From the NCBI RefSeq assembly GCF_000695685.1, contig NZ_JFFR01000012.1:124001-188000 (forward strand): a stretch of DNA of 64,000 bases, read 5' to 3'. Made by a program: the position numbers and the translations under genes. This document shows positions 27,241 through 35,366 of the stretch, piece by piece. The stretch's first letter is position 1, and each line of letters starts with the position of its first letter. Under the pieces are notes generated by a model. That model saw nothing but the letters and a program-made list of their open reading frames with translations, did not search any database and was not told where the DNA came from. The stretch is from Vibrio fortis (GTDB taxonomy: Bacteria; Pseudomonadota; Gammaproteobacteria; Enterobacterales; Vibrionaceae).

Positions 27241-27272
27241 GCTTATAAAACAGGCAACACCAACTTACAGAC

Positions 27273-27306
27273 AAAAAAATAGCCAACCGCAATATCCGCG
27301 ATTGGC
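27273..27306 (-). terminator. Rho-independent terminator of qrr
   Basis: Minus-strand AGCCAA...GCG/CGC...TTGGCT hairpin followed by seven T. No protein gene lies on the minus strand above it, which is what first reveals the RNA gene. Confidence 0.9.
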
Positions 27307-27383
27307 TCTATATATGTGTGAACAAAATTCAGGTTCACTAACAACGTCAGTTGGCTAGGTGACCCTCGGCTTAAGAAGGGTCA
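27273..27383 (-). ncRNA. qrr: Qrr quorum-regulatory small RNA
   Basis: A 111-nt Hfq-dependent sRNA of the Vibrio quorum-sensing cascade, made at low cell density by phospho-LuxO and sigma-54, and known to pair with luxR/hapR-type and other mRNAs. Read on the minus strand it starts TGACCC at 27383. Stem-loop 1 is GTGACCC...GGGTCAC (27359-27384). The 25-nt family core lies at 27334-27358 and includes CTAGCCAACTGACG and TTGTTAGTGAA. Stem-loop GTGAAC/GTTCAC follows, and the RNA ends in a terminator hairpin with arms AGCCAA/TTGGCT and a seven-T tail (27273-27279). The sigma-54 promoter is correctly spaced and two LuxO sites lie further upstream. Which Qrr paralog it is cannot be told. Open frames across it on both strands are spurious. 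Confidence 0.95.
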
Positions 27384-27393
27384 CTTGGTATAA

Positions 27394-27410
27394 AGCAGGA
27401 TACGTGCCAA
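27394..27410 (-). promoter_or_regulatory. Sigma-54 promoter of qrr
   Basis: Minus-strand TTGGCACG-TATC-CTGCT. The GG (-24) and GC (-12) are correctly spaced for RpoN, and the Qrr 5' end falls 12 bases beyond the GC. Confidence 0.9.
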
Positions 27411-27471
27411 CTTTTAAAACACAGTTTTTTGGGGGAATATCGCAAAAATGGCTCTCTGAACGACTCTCGAT

Positions 27472-27497
27472 ATGCAAAATGCAATTGCATAATGCAA
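27472..27497. promoter_or_regulatory. Two abutting LuxO-type enhancer sites
   Basis: TTGCATAATGCAA at 27485-27497 is a perfect TTGCA-N3-TGCAA palindrome; ATGCAAAATGCAA at 27472-27484 differs at one base. They lie about 60-90 bases upstream of the -24 element, as expected for LuxO at qrr promoters. Confidence 0.85.
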
Positions 27498-27723
27498 ACA
27501 AACGCAATATAAATAAGAAATCAATTTCATTTAAATCAGTAATAATGAGAGTCAAAATAGGATGCAAAGTTTATTATTTTTCTTCCCTGAATGAATTTGA
27601 TGACACAATCCATACCTTCTCCGTGGACTAAGAATTAAAGTGACGTCCTCGATTGCATATTCATACTTTTTTTACACCAAAGTTTGTATACTGCACCAAA
27701 CCATTATTAACTCTCAGAGACAA

Positions 27724-28644
27724 ATGAACTACTTAAGTACTTTCTTTAAAGGCATGGCGATGGGTGCAGCAGATGTTGTGCCTGGTGTATCGGGTGGCAC
27801 CATTGCTTTTATTACTGGCATTTATGACACGCTTTTAGAAAGCATTCGTCGAATCAACCCTAGTGTTTTAGGTATTTGGAAACGTGAAGGCTTTAAAGCT
27901 GCATTCAATCACATCAATGGCTTCTTCTTAATCGCTCTATTTGGCGGTGTATTCACTAGCATCGCTACCTTAGCAAAACTGATCTCTTGGTTGCTGGTCG
28001 CCCACCCTGTGCCATTATGGTCTTTCTTCTTCGGTCTGATCTTGGTCTCTGTGTTCCATATTCTTAAGCAAGTTGAGAAGCGCGATGCAATACGTGGGCT
28101 ATTTCTGTTACTCGGCGTTGCTTTTGCTTATAGCATCACGGTTCTTAAACCACTGCATATGGAACCAACCAGCATTAATGTCATGCTTGCAGGCGCGATT
28201 GCAATCTGTGCGATGATCCTTCCTGGTATCTCCGGCAGTTTCATTTTGCTACTTATCGGCATGTACACGCCTGTACTTGCTGCCGTAAAGGGTTTCCAAA
28301 TTGACATCCTACTGCTGTTTCTTTCTGGATGTGTGATTGGTCTTTTAAGCTTCTCTCACGTTCTTTCTTGGCTACTGCGTTCATTTAGAGATGTAACTTT
28401 AGTCTTCCTAACCGGTTTGATGATTGGCACCCTGCCAAAAATCTGGCCATGGAAAGAGACCATCAGCTGGCGCACTAACTCCAAGGGCGAGCAAGTGCCA
28501 TTGATTCAAGAGAATCTTTCTCCATTTGAATTTGAATCTATTACTTCTCAACCATCACAATTAGTCCTCGCGGTAATCATGATGATGGCAGCGATTCTAT
28601 TGGTGCTGGGCCTAGAGAAATTCGCAGAGCGAAACGGTCATTAA
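27724..28644 (+). CDS. popT: DUF368 family polyprenyl-phosphate transporter (PopT-like)
   Basis: Polytopic inner-membrane protein of 306 residues with about eight to nine hydrophobic helices. The N-terminal family signature is FFKGMAMGAADVVPGVSGGT, and a related segment occurs in the second half, MILPGISGSFILLLIGMY, indicating an internal repeat. DUF368 proteins have been assigned as transporters that recycle undecaprenyl-phosphate (PopT), shown among others in V. cholerae; that role is carried over by family. ATG 27724 matches the conserved start; an upstream in-frame extension to 27640 has no ribosome site. It is divergent from qrr, whose regulatory sites occupy the shared spacer. A terminator follows. 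Confidence 0.88.
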   Translation: MNYLSTFFKGMAMGAADVVPGVSGGTIAFITGIYDTLLESIRRINPSVLGIWKREGFKAAFNHINGFFLIALFGGVFTSIATLAKLISWLLVAHPVPLWSFFFGLILVSVFHILKQVEKRDAIRGLFLLLGVAFAYSITVLKPLHMEPTSINVMLAGAIAICAMILPGISGSFILLLIGMYTPVLAAVKGFQIDILLLFLSGCVIGLLSFSHVLSWLLRSFRDVTLVFLTGLMIGTLPKIWPWKETISWRTNSKGEQVPLIQENLSPFEFESITSQPSQLVLAVIMMMAAILLVLGLEKFAERNGH

Positions 28645-28678
28645 CAGACCAGTAGACAGAAATTAATAGAAAACACCT

Positions 28679-28706
28679 AAAGCGAAGCAAGCAGCTTCGC
28701 TTTTTT
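28679..28706 (+). terminator. Terminator after the DUF368 gene
   Basis: AAGCGAAGC/GCTTCGCTT stem (28680-28702) followed by T. Confidence 0.85.
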
Positions 28707-28847
28707 GTATCTGGTATATCCAAAAAATCCATGACCAATATCCAGATAAATCTCCACTACAAAGCTTCTACCCTCCGCACAAAATTGTTTTTTGATACAA
28801 GCACGTAATGAGCTTTGTGATACCATCGCCCCTCAATATAAGGAATA

Positions 28848-29297
28848 ATGAGAGCCCCTATGCACCCAGCACTTAAGGTTGCGATGGTAAGCGCCGCCCT
28901 GCTTGCCGGCTTCTTTGGCCCACAACTACTCGAGCAAGTTACTCACGCGCTAGACACTCAAACAGAGCGAGACATCAGTCAGTACTGTATGTTGAGCACG
29001 CAAGAGTGCGCTCAAGATTCGGTCACCATGGTGTTTGAGCACGACACTGCTCAACCTCTGGTGCCTGCCACTCTAACCGTCACTTGGGATGGCACCAGTT
29101 CCGACCAACTTCAGTTATCACTCAGTGGTCTAGAAATGGAGATGGGTACGGCGAGATTTCAATTAAAGCGCACCGAAGGGAATACATTCCAAGGTGACGT
29201 CATTTTACCTGTGTGTACCATGGACAAGATGACATGGCTCGGTGAATTAACCGACGGCAATAATACGGTACACCCAGCAATAAGGATGGAAATATGA
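28848..29297 (+). CDS. Conserved hypothetical membrane-anchored protein of a copper cluster
   Basis: Not recognised by family name. It has 149 residues: an N-terminal hydrophobic segment (about 9-28, VAMVSAALLAGFFGPQLL) that can serve as signal anchor, then a beta-rich periplasmic domain. Three cysteines are visible: YCMLSTQEC, and VCTMDKMTWLGEL near residue 125, the last close to two methionines. Its stop overlaps the Sco start (ATGA), and a PCuAC gene follows, so a role in copper handling for cytochrome oxidase is likely by context. Start ATG 28848 has AGGA only three bases upstream; ATG 28860 is an equally possible start. Confidence 0.75.
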   Translation: MRAPMHPALKVAMVSAALLAGFFGPQLLEQVTHALDTQTERDISQYCMLSTQECAQDSVTMVFEHDTAQPLVPATLTVTWDGTSSDQLQLSLSGLEMEMGTARFQLKRTEGNTFQGDVILPVCTMDKMTWLGELTDGNNTVHPAIRMEI

Positions 29298-29884
29298 GTA
29301 AAAACTGGTCACTCGCATTAGTCGTTGCGTTCGTACTCGGGTTCGGGGTCAAAACCTATCTTGATGAACAGAGTAAAGCTCAAATGCAGCTAGAGAAAGA
29401 GCAACAGATCTCAGCAACTACTCTGTTTGGTAAAGATAACCAACCCGTAGAGATCTTCGATGAAAATGATTCTCGAGTGCGAATTGTGTACTTTGGCTTC
29501 ACTCGCTGCCCAGACGTTTGCCCAACGTCACTAGCCATGTTAGCTGGAGCGCTCAATCAGCTTTCTGAAGAAGAGGTTGCGAACGTTCGCCCGATGTTTA
29601 TCTCTTTAGACCCAGAACGTGATGCTGCAGAAGCATCTTATGAATACGCGCAATACTTCCACCCGAATATGGAAGGATTAAGCGGCCCTCTTGATATCAC
29701 AACTGCGCTGGCTCATAACTACGGCGTGATTTTCCGTAAGTCAGAATTAGAAGGCTCAGAGCTTGAGTACACACTCGACCACAGCTCTTACTTCTACTTT
29801 TTAAAACCTGATGGCACCTTGATTACTAAGGTTCCACATACACTTACGCCAGCACCGATTGTTGATGCAATCAAAAAGCTATAA
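29294..29884 (+). CDS. SCO1/SenC family copper chaperone
   Basis: Membrane-anchored thioredoxin-fold protein of 196 residues that delivers copper to the CuA/CuB centre of cytochrome oxidase or reduces the site. N-terminal anchor about 5-22. The copper motif CPDVC lies in FTRCPDVCPTS (about residues 74-78) and the distal ligand histidine in LDHSSYFYFLKPDG near 164. It overlaps the preceding gene by four bases and is followed 55 bases later by a PCuAC chaperone. Confidence 0.93.
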   Translation: MSKNWSLALVVAFVLGFGVKTYLDEQSKAQMQLEKEQQISATTLFGKDNQPVEIFDENDSRVRIVYFGFTRCPDVCPTSLAMLAGALNQLSEEEVANVRPMFISLDPERDAAEASYEYAQYFHPNMEGLSGPLDITTALAHNYGVIFRKSELEGSELEYTLDHSSYFYFLKPDGTLITKVPHTLTPAPIVDAIKKL

Positions 29885-29939
29885 CGCCTAGCGATAGCCG
29901 TTAACCGATTCAATTAGATTGTTTAGGGAACCGAGAATA

Positions 29940-30395
29940 ATGAAACTAAAAGCCCTCGCATTGGCAGGTATGCTGCTTTCTTCAGTTGCTCAAGCAAGTG
30001 ACGTTATGATTCATGACGCCTACGCACGCGCAATGCCACCTTCTGCTGTAAATAGCGCTGTTTTTACCACTCTGATGAATCACAGCGATGCAACTCGCAC
30101 GCTTGTCTCTGCCTCGACACCAGCAGCTGGGAAAGTAGAACTTCATGACGTCATTATGGAAGGTGAGATCATGAAAATGCGCCAGGTTGAAAGCATTCAA
30201 ATCCCAGCGCATGGCAGTGCAGAGCTTAAGCCGGGAAGCTTACACATCATGTTATTTGATTTAGCAGCTCGCCTTGAGGAAGGGCAAAGCATCACTCTAA
30301 CCCTCAACTACGCGAATGGTGACGCCCAAACTGTCGAAGTTCCTGTCAAAAAAGTGATGAATGGCATGAAGAAAATGGACCATTCTCATCATTAA
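29940..30395 (+). CDS. Periplasmic copper chaperone PCu(A)C
   Basis: Periplasmic Cu(I) carrier of 151 residues (DUF461) that hands copper to Sco or directly to oxidase. Signal peptide to about residue 20 (MLLSSVAQA-SD). The metal motif H-x10-M...HxM is visible as HDVIMEGEIMKM and SLHIMLF. The extra C-terminal tail MNGMKKMDHSHH is rich in Met and His and may bind more copper. Start ATG 29940; the frame extends seven codons upstream without support. It ends at a strong terminator. Confidence 0.93.
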   Translation: MKLKALALAGMLLSSVAQASDVMIHDAYARAMPPSAVNSAVFTTLMNHSDATRTLVSASTPAAGKVELHDVIMEGEIMKMRQVESIQIPAHGSAELKPGSLHIMLFDLAARLEEGQSITLTLNYANGDAQTVEVPVKKVMNGMKKMDHSHH

Positions 30396-30429
30396 GTTAG
30401 AGTTTCCATTCAGTTTCGCATAATAATTG

Positions 30430-30461
30430 ACCATGACAGCTTCTCGTTGTCATGGTTTTTT
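30430..30461 (+). terminator. Terminator of the copper cluster
   Basis: ACCATGACA/TGTCATGGT stem followed by TTTTTTG. Confidence 0.9.
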
Positions 30462-30844
30462 GTTAAAGTCGCCAAGCAATTTAGAGTCGAGTGGTATGAC
30501 ATTGCGTTATACTCACTACTGTCAATAACTCACCAAGGAGAACGTCCATGATTGTAATGAACCCACTAGCGCCCGTAGTAAAAGAAGCGTACTACTCGTA
30601 AGGCAATAACAATTTACTTTCCCTTACGACCAATAAGTTACTTCATATATCTGTAACTTGTTATCCAGCATGATGTAAACATCATTCACACTAAGCTGAA
30701 GAATCTAACAACCACTTCTTTTACCCGGTTTGCGCTGCAGACAAGCACAAAACCCGGGGTCCTATCTATTGAATTCGACCCATATTCTCATTTTTTGACA
30801 TCGCAATAGCGCCAAAGTCGCGAGTTGTATGTCGAGGTATAGCA
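30462..30844 (+). other. Long leader region upstream of rsgA
   Basis: About 380 bases without a standard gene. It contains a TATACT -10-like hexamer (30508-30513), a 17-codon micro-ORF with a strong ribosome site (30548-30601), and an imperfect stem ACCCGGTTT/AAACCCGGGGT around 30724-30760. No T-run follows the stem. Confidence 0.5.
30548..30601 (+). CDS. 17-residue micro-ORF / possible leader peptide
   Basis: ATG at 30548 preceded by AAGGAG at the ideal distance (seven bases); stop TAA at 30599-30601. The peptide is MIVMNPLAPVVKEAYYS. It lies 35 bases after a TATACT element and about 240 bases before rsgA. The ribosome site is stronger than that of most genes here, which argues for translation. 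I do not recognise the peptide. Leader peptide, secreted peptide precursor or chance are all open. Confidence 0.4.
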   Translation: MIVMNPLAPVVKEAYYS

Positions 30845-31912
30845 ATGAATTCTAAAAACGCATTTTCCGATCCAATTTCACTCTCGCAACTTGGATGGAA
30901 ACCTATTTTTCAACAACAGCTAACACTTGAAGATTACGAGCAAGAAAACTTCGCAGCTCGCGTGATCGCACATCACCGAAGCGGCTATACACTTGCTTCT
31001 GAGCAGGGTGAAATCCATCTCGCGATTCACCATGCTTTGCCCGCAATGACAGTTGGCGACTGGGTGATACTCAAACCCAACCAACAATTTGAGCGATTAT
31101 TGGAGCGCCAGTCACTGTTCAGCCGTAAGGCTTCAGGTACTCGAGTAGCAGAGCAATTGATATCGGCCAACGTTACGACCGTGTTTATCGTCGTATCCTT
31201 GAACCACGATTTCAATCTAAGCCGCATTGAGCGTTACTTAGCACTGGCTAATGAAGCGAAAGTGGAACCTGTCATCGTCTTAACCAAAAAAGACTTATGT
31301 GACGATTCAGAGGCCAAAGTAAGCCAAGTTCAGAGCCTAGATCCGTTACTCATGATTGAAACCGTCAACGGTCTTGATTTAGAGTCAGTTCAGGTACTCG
31401 CGCCATGGTGTACATCTGGCGCGACTGTCGCTTTGATGGGCTCATCGGGTGTAGGTAAGTCGACAATCGTTAACTCTTTGATGGCTGAGCAAGCTCAAGC
31501 GACGGGTGGGATTCGTGAAGACGACAGTAAAGGTCGACACACAACCACATCACGTTCACTTCATTTGCTGAAAGACGGTGGTTTGTTGATCGATACTCCA
31601 GGAATGCGAGAGCTGCAACTTTCTGATTGTGCCGAAGGTGTCAGTGAAACCTTTGCCGACATCGAAGAGCTTGCTACGAATTGTCGCTTCTCAGATTGCC
31701 AACATCAATCTGAACCAGGGTGTGCGATTCAACAAGCACTCGAAAATGGCGATTTAACAGAGCGTCGATTCAACAACTATCAGAAACTGCTCCGTGAACA
31801 AGCTAGAAACAGCGCGACGCTAGCGCAGCAACGCGCGAACTTTAAACAGCTAACTAAGATGTATCGCAGTGTGCAGAATGAAAGCCGTCATCGAAAACAG
31901 TTCGATGATTAA
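30845..31912 (+). CDS. rsgA: Small ribosomal subunit biogenesis GTPase RsgA
   Basis: Circularly permuted GTPase of 355 residues that checks maturation of the 30S subunit. OB-fold N-terminal domain to about 105; GTPase motifs in permuted order with TKKD (G4) at about 144, GSSGVGKST (G1) about 200, DTPGM (G3) about 250; C-terminal zinc-binding region [14 protein letters not shown]. Start ATG 30845 with GAGG about eight bases upstream. Vibrios commonly carry an additional rsgA-like gene beside the one near orn/psd. Because orn and psd are absent here, this may be the second copy, which is inference. A terminator follows. Confidence 0.92.
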   Translation: MNSKNAFSDPISLSQLGWKPIFQQQLTLEDYEQENFAARVIAHHRSGYTLASEQGEIHLAIHHALPAMTVGDWVILKPNQQFERLLERQSLFSRKASGTRVAEQLISANVTTVFIVVSLNHDFNLSRIERYLALANEAKVEPVIVLTKKDLCDDSEAKVSQVQSLDPLLMIETVNGLDLESVQVLAPWCTSGATVALMGSSGVGKSTIVNSLMAEQAQATGGIREDDSKGRHTTTSRSLHLLKDGGLLIDTPGMRELQLSDCAEGVSETFADIEELATNCRFSDCQHQSEPGCAIQQALENGDLTERRFNNYQKLLREQARNSATLAQQRANFKQLTKMYRSVQNESRHRKQFDD

Positions 31913-31956
31913 TATGCATACTTAGTCATCAAATAGCAGACAAAATAAAGCAAACT

Positions 31957-31991
31957 ATGCTGCCAGTGAGAGATCGCTTGGCAGCATTTTT
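31957..31991 (+). terminator. Terminator of rsgA
   Basis: ATGCTGCCA/TGGCAGCAT stem followed by TTTTT. Confidence 0.88.
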
Positions 31992-32294
31992 ACATCCAAG
32001 ATATCAATTATGCATACATAGTTTGCATAACCATTCCTTGCCAATCAAAACCACAGACACATCAACTGCATATCCATATTTGTAAAGATTTATATCTTAG
32101 ATCGCATACATAAATTTAACAATTAGAGCTAAAACACCCACACAGCGCAAACAATCACACCAAAATGAAACTAATCCTAGACACTGAGATTAATCAAGCT
32201 AATATGACCGCCCATTCGACTAGTGTATAGTTCGAAATGGTTCCATTTTATAAAAGAAATATCACTATAATAAGTTAACAATTGCAGGTAATTT
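31992..32294 (+). other. Upstream region of sstT
   Basis: About 300 AT-rich bases. Repeated TGCATA words and a TATAAT at 32266-32271, shortly before the sstT start, are visible; a clear -35 is not. I see no gene or convincing RNA. Confidence 0.4.
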
Positions 32295-33515
32295 ATGCAA
32301 AATCACAACATGTTCGCCCGCATCGCTCGTGGAAATCTCGTTCTACAGATCCTTGCTGGTATTGTATTCGGTGTCGTTCTCGCCATGTTCTCGCCTTCGG
32401 CGGCTCAAGATGCAGGTCTACTAGGTAGTCTGTTCGTAGGTGCGTTAAAAGCTGTAGCCCCAATTTTAGTATTCATTCTTGTTGCTGCTTCTATCGCTAA
32501 CCAAAAGAAAGGTCAGCATACTCACATGCGCCCAATCATTGTGCTTTACTTGATTGGTACCTTCTCTGCTGCACTAACGGCCGTTGTTCTGAGCTTCATG
32601 TTCCCAACGACTCTAACTCTGGTTGCTGGTGCTGAAGGTGCAAACCCTCCTCAGGGCATCACAGAAGTTCTACAAACACTGCTATTCAAATTGGTTGATA
32701 ACCCAGTAAATGCACTGATGAACGCAAACTACATCGGTATCCTTGCATGGGCGATCGGTCTAGGCCTTGCTCTACACCACGCTTCAGCGACAACCAAAGC
32801 GGTATTCGAAGACCTAAGCCACAGTGTTTCACACATTGTTCGCTTCATTATCCGCCTAGCGCCTTTCGGTATTTTCGGTCTAGTATCTGCAACATTTGCG
32901 ACAACTGGTTTCGAAGCACTAGCAAGCTACGGTCAACTACTGGCGGTACTACTAAGCTCTATGCTGATCATCGCATTGGTTATCAACCCAATCATCGTAT
33001 TTGTTAAGACTAAGCAGAACCCTTACCCACTGGTTCTTCAATGTCTACGTGAATCTGGTGTAACGGCATTCTTCACACGTTCAAGTGCAGCAAACATCCC
33101 TGTAAACATGAACCTATGTAAGAAGCTTAACCTAGACGAAGATACTTACTCTGTATCTATCCCACTAGGCGCAACCATCAACATGGCTGGTGCAGCAATC
33201 ACGATTACTGTTCTAACATTAGCTGCTGTACACACTATGGGTATCCAAATCGATATCTTCACAGCGATTCTTCTAAGCCTTGTTGCGGCTGTATCTGCAT
33301 GTGGCGCTTCTGGTGTTGCAGGTGGTTCACTACTACTTATCCCACTAGCTTGTGGCCTATTCGGTATCTCGAACGACGTAGCAATGCAAGTTGTAGCGGT
33401 GGGCTTCATCATCGGTGTGATTCAAGATTCTGCTGAGACAGCGCTTAACAGCTCAACTGACGTGGTATTCACTGCCGCTGTATGTAAAGCTGAACAGCAA
33501 AAGTCTGACGCTTAA
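32295..33515 (+). CDS. sstT: Serine/threonine:sodium symporter SstT
   Basis: Inner-membrane Na+-coupled importer of serine and threonine in the dicarboxylate/amino acid:cation symporter family; 406 residues with about eight to nine helices plus re-entrant loops. Recognised by [18 protein letters not shown] at the N-terminus, the serine-rich re-entrant loop [20 protein letters not shown], the cation-site stretch [19 protein letters not shown] and [24 protein letters not shown]. It is monocistronic between terminators. Start ATG 32295 has GCAGGT upstream. Confidence 0.95.
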   Translation: MQNHNMFARIARGNLVLQILAGIVFGVVLAMFSPSAAQDAGLLGSLFVGALKAVAPILVFILVAASIANQKKGQHTHMRPIIVLYLIGTFSAALTAVVLSFMFPTTLTLVAGAEGANPPQGITEVLQTLLFKLVDNPVNALMNANYIGILAWAIGLGLALHHASATTKAVFEDLSHSVSHIVRFIIRLAPFGIFGLVSATFATTGFEALASYGQLLAVLLSSMLIIALVINPIIVFVKTKQNPYPLVLQCLRESGVTAFFTRSSAANIPVNMNLCKKLNLDEDTYSVSIPLGATINMAGAAITITVLTLAAVHTMGIQIDIFTAILLSLVAAVSACGASGVAGGSLLLIPLACGLFGISNDVAMQVVAVGFIIGVIQDSAETALNSSTDVVFTAAVCKAEQQKSDA

Positions 33516-33531
33516 TTTCGATTAAGATCGC

Positions 33532-33560
33532 AAAGGGGTAGCCACTGGCTACCCCTTTTT
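33532..33560. terminator. Terminator of sstT
   Basis: Perfect 12-base stem AAAGGGGTAGCC/GGCTACCCCTTT followed by T-run. Confidence 0.92.
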
Positions 33561-33629
33561 GTTTGCTTCAATTCTTATACCAACATCGCTGATTGATTCG
33601 TTTTCTCGAGACTCAATGAGTATTTTAAA

Positions 33630-34820
33630 CTAGCTCTTCCAATTGGGCTGAACGGTCGACTGACTGAAATCGAGACCAGCGGAACCATCACTTGGTTTGT
33701 TGGTTGATGCATCAAATGGGACTTGTGTGTAGTCACTCACTTCTTTTGCTGGTTGCTCTAACACGACGTCTTCTACTGTCTCTTCAGGCATCACTTCGAC
33801 ACCCTCTTCTGTTTTCTTAGGCACTGGTACTTTACGCTTATAAAGCTTGTTTAGCGCCTTGATTACCGAGTGTTTGGTCACCGCTTCTTGCGAGAGCTTG
33901 GTCATAATAGGCTTAGTTAACGCCTGTAATCCAACGATCGAATCAACACCAAGGTTCGCTCCCACTTTGTCACGCTGCGCTTTGGCAGGTTCATAACCAA
34001 AATGAGCAGATAAAAACAGCCAGATGTAAGCAATAGCATTACCGTGCTCACCATGGTCAATCCAAGCTTCACCGGCATGGAACATGGCTTCAGTATTATT
34101 TTTTTCCGCTGCTCGCTCTAGCCAATAACAGCCTTGACCGTGGTTTTTCTCTACACCTAAACCATTCAAATAACTCAGACCTAACTTAATCTTTCCGTTG
34201 AGATCATGCTTATCTGCCGCCATTCGAAACCACTCCACCGCATTTTCTGGAGAGTAGTCAGAGTTGTCTTTATCGAGGCACCAATCGCCCATAAACAACA
34301 TTGCATCGGTATGCCCACTGGTGGCAGCTTCTTCAATCAGAGCATACCCTTTCGGTATGTTCTTAGTGGTACCTCGACCGTGAATCAAGGCTTGTCCCAT
34401 ATTGAACTTGGCATCGGCATCATTATCTAATGCAGCAATCGCTAGCTGCCAAAAGTTTGCCTGCTCTCTCAAGATCAGGTCCTCTTTACGCTTCATGCTG
34501 AGGCGAACAATGCCATACATACCGTTGACATTATCTTGCTGCGCCGCTTTCTCATACCAATACAACGCCTCTTTGATGTTGGTGCGTTCTGCTTCTTTGG
34601 CCAAATAAAGGACTGAAGGGATATGGCCAGTCTCGGCTTTGAACAGGCGGTCTTTCTTCTCTTGCAGGCGTGCCTTCTCTATCGCCTTTCGATAAGCGAC
34701 CTCTCTAGCCTTGCGCTCCTGCTCTAGTCGCTGCTTTCTCAGAGATAAAGAGATCAGCCAAATGACGACTAAAATCAGAGAAAGTGCAGTTGCACCGATA
34801 GCGATGCCCATTGTGCTCAT
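33630..34820 (-). CDS. Membrane-anchored Sel1-repeat protein
   Basis: Protein of 396 residues of unknown specific function. One N-terminal transmembrane helix (about 5-27, IAIGATALSLILVVIWLISLSL), a charged coiled segment (RKQRLEQERKAREVAYRKAIEKARLQEKK), then Sel1-like TPR repeats from about 95 to 290, with typical cores AKFNMGQALIHGRG, AMLFMGDWCLDKD, GKIKLGLSYLNGLGVEKN and AMFHAGEAW. The C-terminal 100 residues are acidic and low in complexity. Sel1 repeats usually mediate protein-protein contacts. No operon partner is seen. Confidence 0.8.
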   Translation of the reverse strand: MSTMGIAIGATALSLILVVIWLISLSLRKQRLEQERKAREVAYRKAIEKARLQEKKDRLFKAETGHIPSVLYLAKEAERTNIKEALYWYEKAAQQDNVNGMYGIVRLSMKRKEDLILREQANFWQLAIAALDNDADAKFNMGQALIHGRGTTKNIPKGYALIEEAATSGHTDAMLFMGDWCLDKDNSDYSPENAVEWFRMAADKHDLNGKIKLGLSYLNGLGVEKNHGQGCYWLERAAEKNNTEAMFHAGEAWIDHGEHGNAIAYIWLFLSAHFGYEPAKAQRDKVGANLGVDSIVGLQALTKPIMTKLSQEAVTKHSVIKALNKLYKRKVPVPKKTEEGVEVMPEETVEDVVLEQPAKEVSDYTQVPFDASTNKPSDGSAGLDFSQSTVQPNWKS

Positions 34821-35304
34821 AACGTCTCAACTGTTTGTTGTTCAACTAGTGTTTATTTTTATATCGATACTAGTCGATGAATGAAGATTAATAGGCTAAA
34901 GAAAGAACCTATAGCCATCATGAGTTTAGTATCTCAGGATTCTTGTGCCATAAGAAGCTAAACCGATTTGTTCAGAATGAAATGCTAGTGGGTGATATGA
35001 TATTGCTTCCAACCTAAGTCCTTCGCTTGATGTCACTGCAGAAAGCAGCCATCTCACCCTTTGACCTTGTAAACCATCATACTCACTCTCGGCATATTTC
35101 CCTACTCAAGGTCACGAAAGTGTTACTGCGCTATCGTTTCGTTTATCAGCAATCTGCTAGTTTTAAGAAATAACTTGCCCCATTAAGTTACACCGTAACC
35201 CACAAGCAGCTAGGCTCCCTCTAATTACCTCATTTATACGCCTCTTTTTTGCTCAGTTTTACATTGTAAATCGGGGCACCAAAATTCCTCGGTAAACACC
35301 AAAT
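34821..35304. other. Gene-free region with two consecutive inverted repeats
   Basis: About 480 bases without a plausible gene on either strand. It contains an imperfect long dyad (GGGTGATATGATATTGCTTC at 34990-35009 against the 19 bases at 35041-35059) and, directly after it, a perfect 8-base dyad TGACCTTG/CAAGGTCA (35062-35069, 35107-35114). Nothing else is recognised. Confidence 0.4.
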
Positions 35305-35339
35305 AAAAAAAGCGGCTTGAAACTCATGTCTCAAACCGC
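35305..35339 (-). terminator. Terminator of the LysR gene at 35367
   Basis: Minus-strand GCGGTTTGA/TCAAGCCGC hairpin (one G-U pair) followed by T7. Confidence 0.85.
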
Positions 35340-35366
35340 CCATGCTTACCGTTTTTGTCAAACTTA

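Noticed and set aside
27355..27631. Open frames on both strands across the qrr region (90 and 70 codons)
   Set aside because: They have no ribosome sites and no recognisable protein features, and they are fully explained by the sRNA, its promoter and the LuxO sites.
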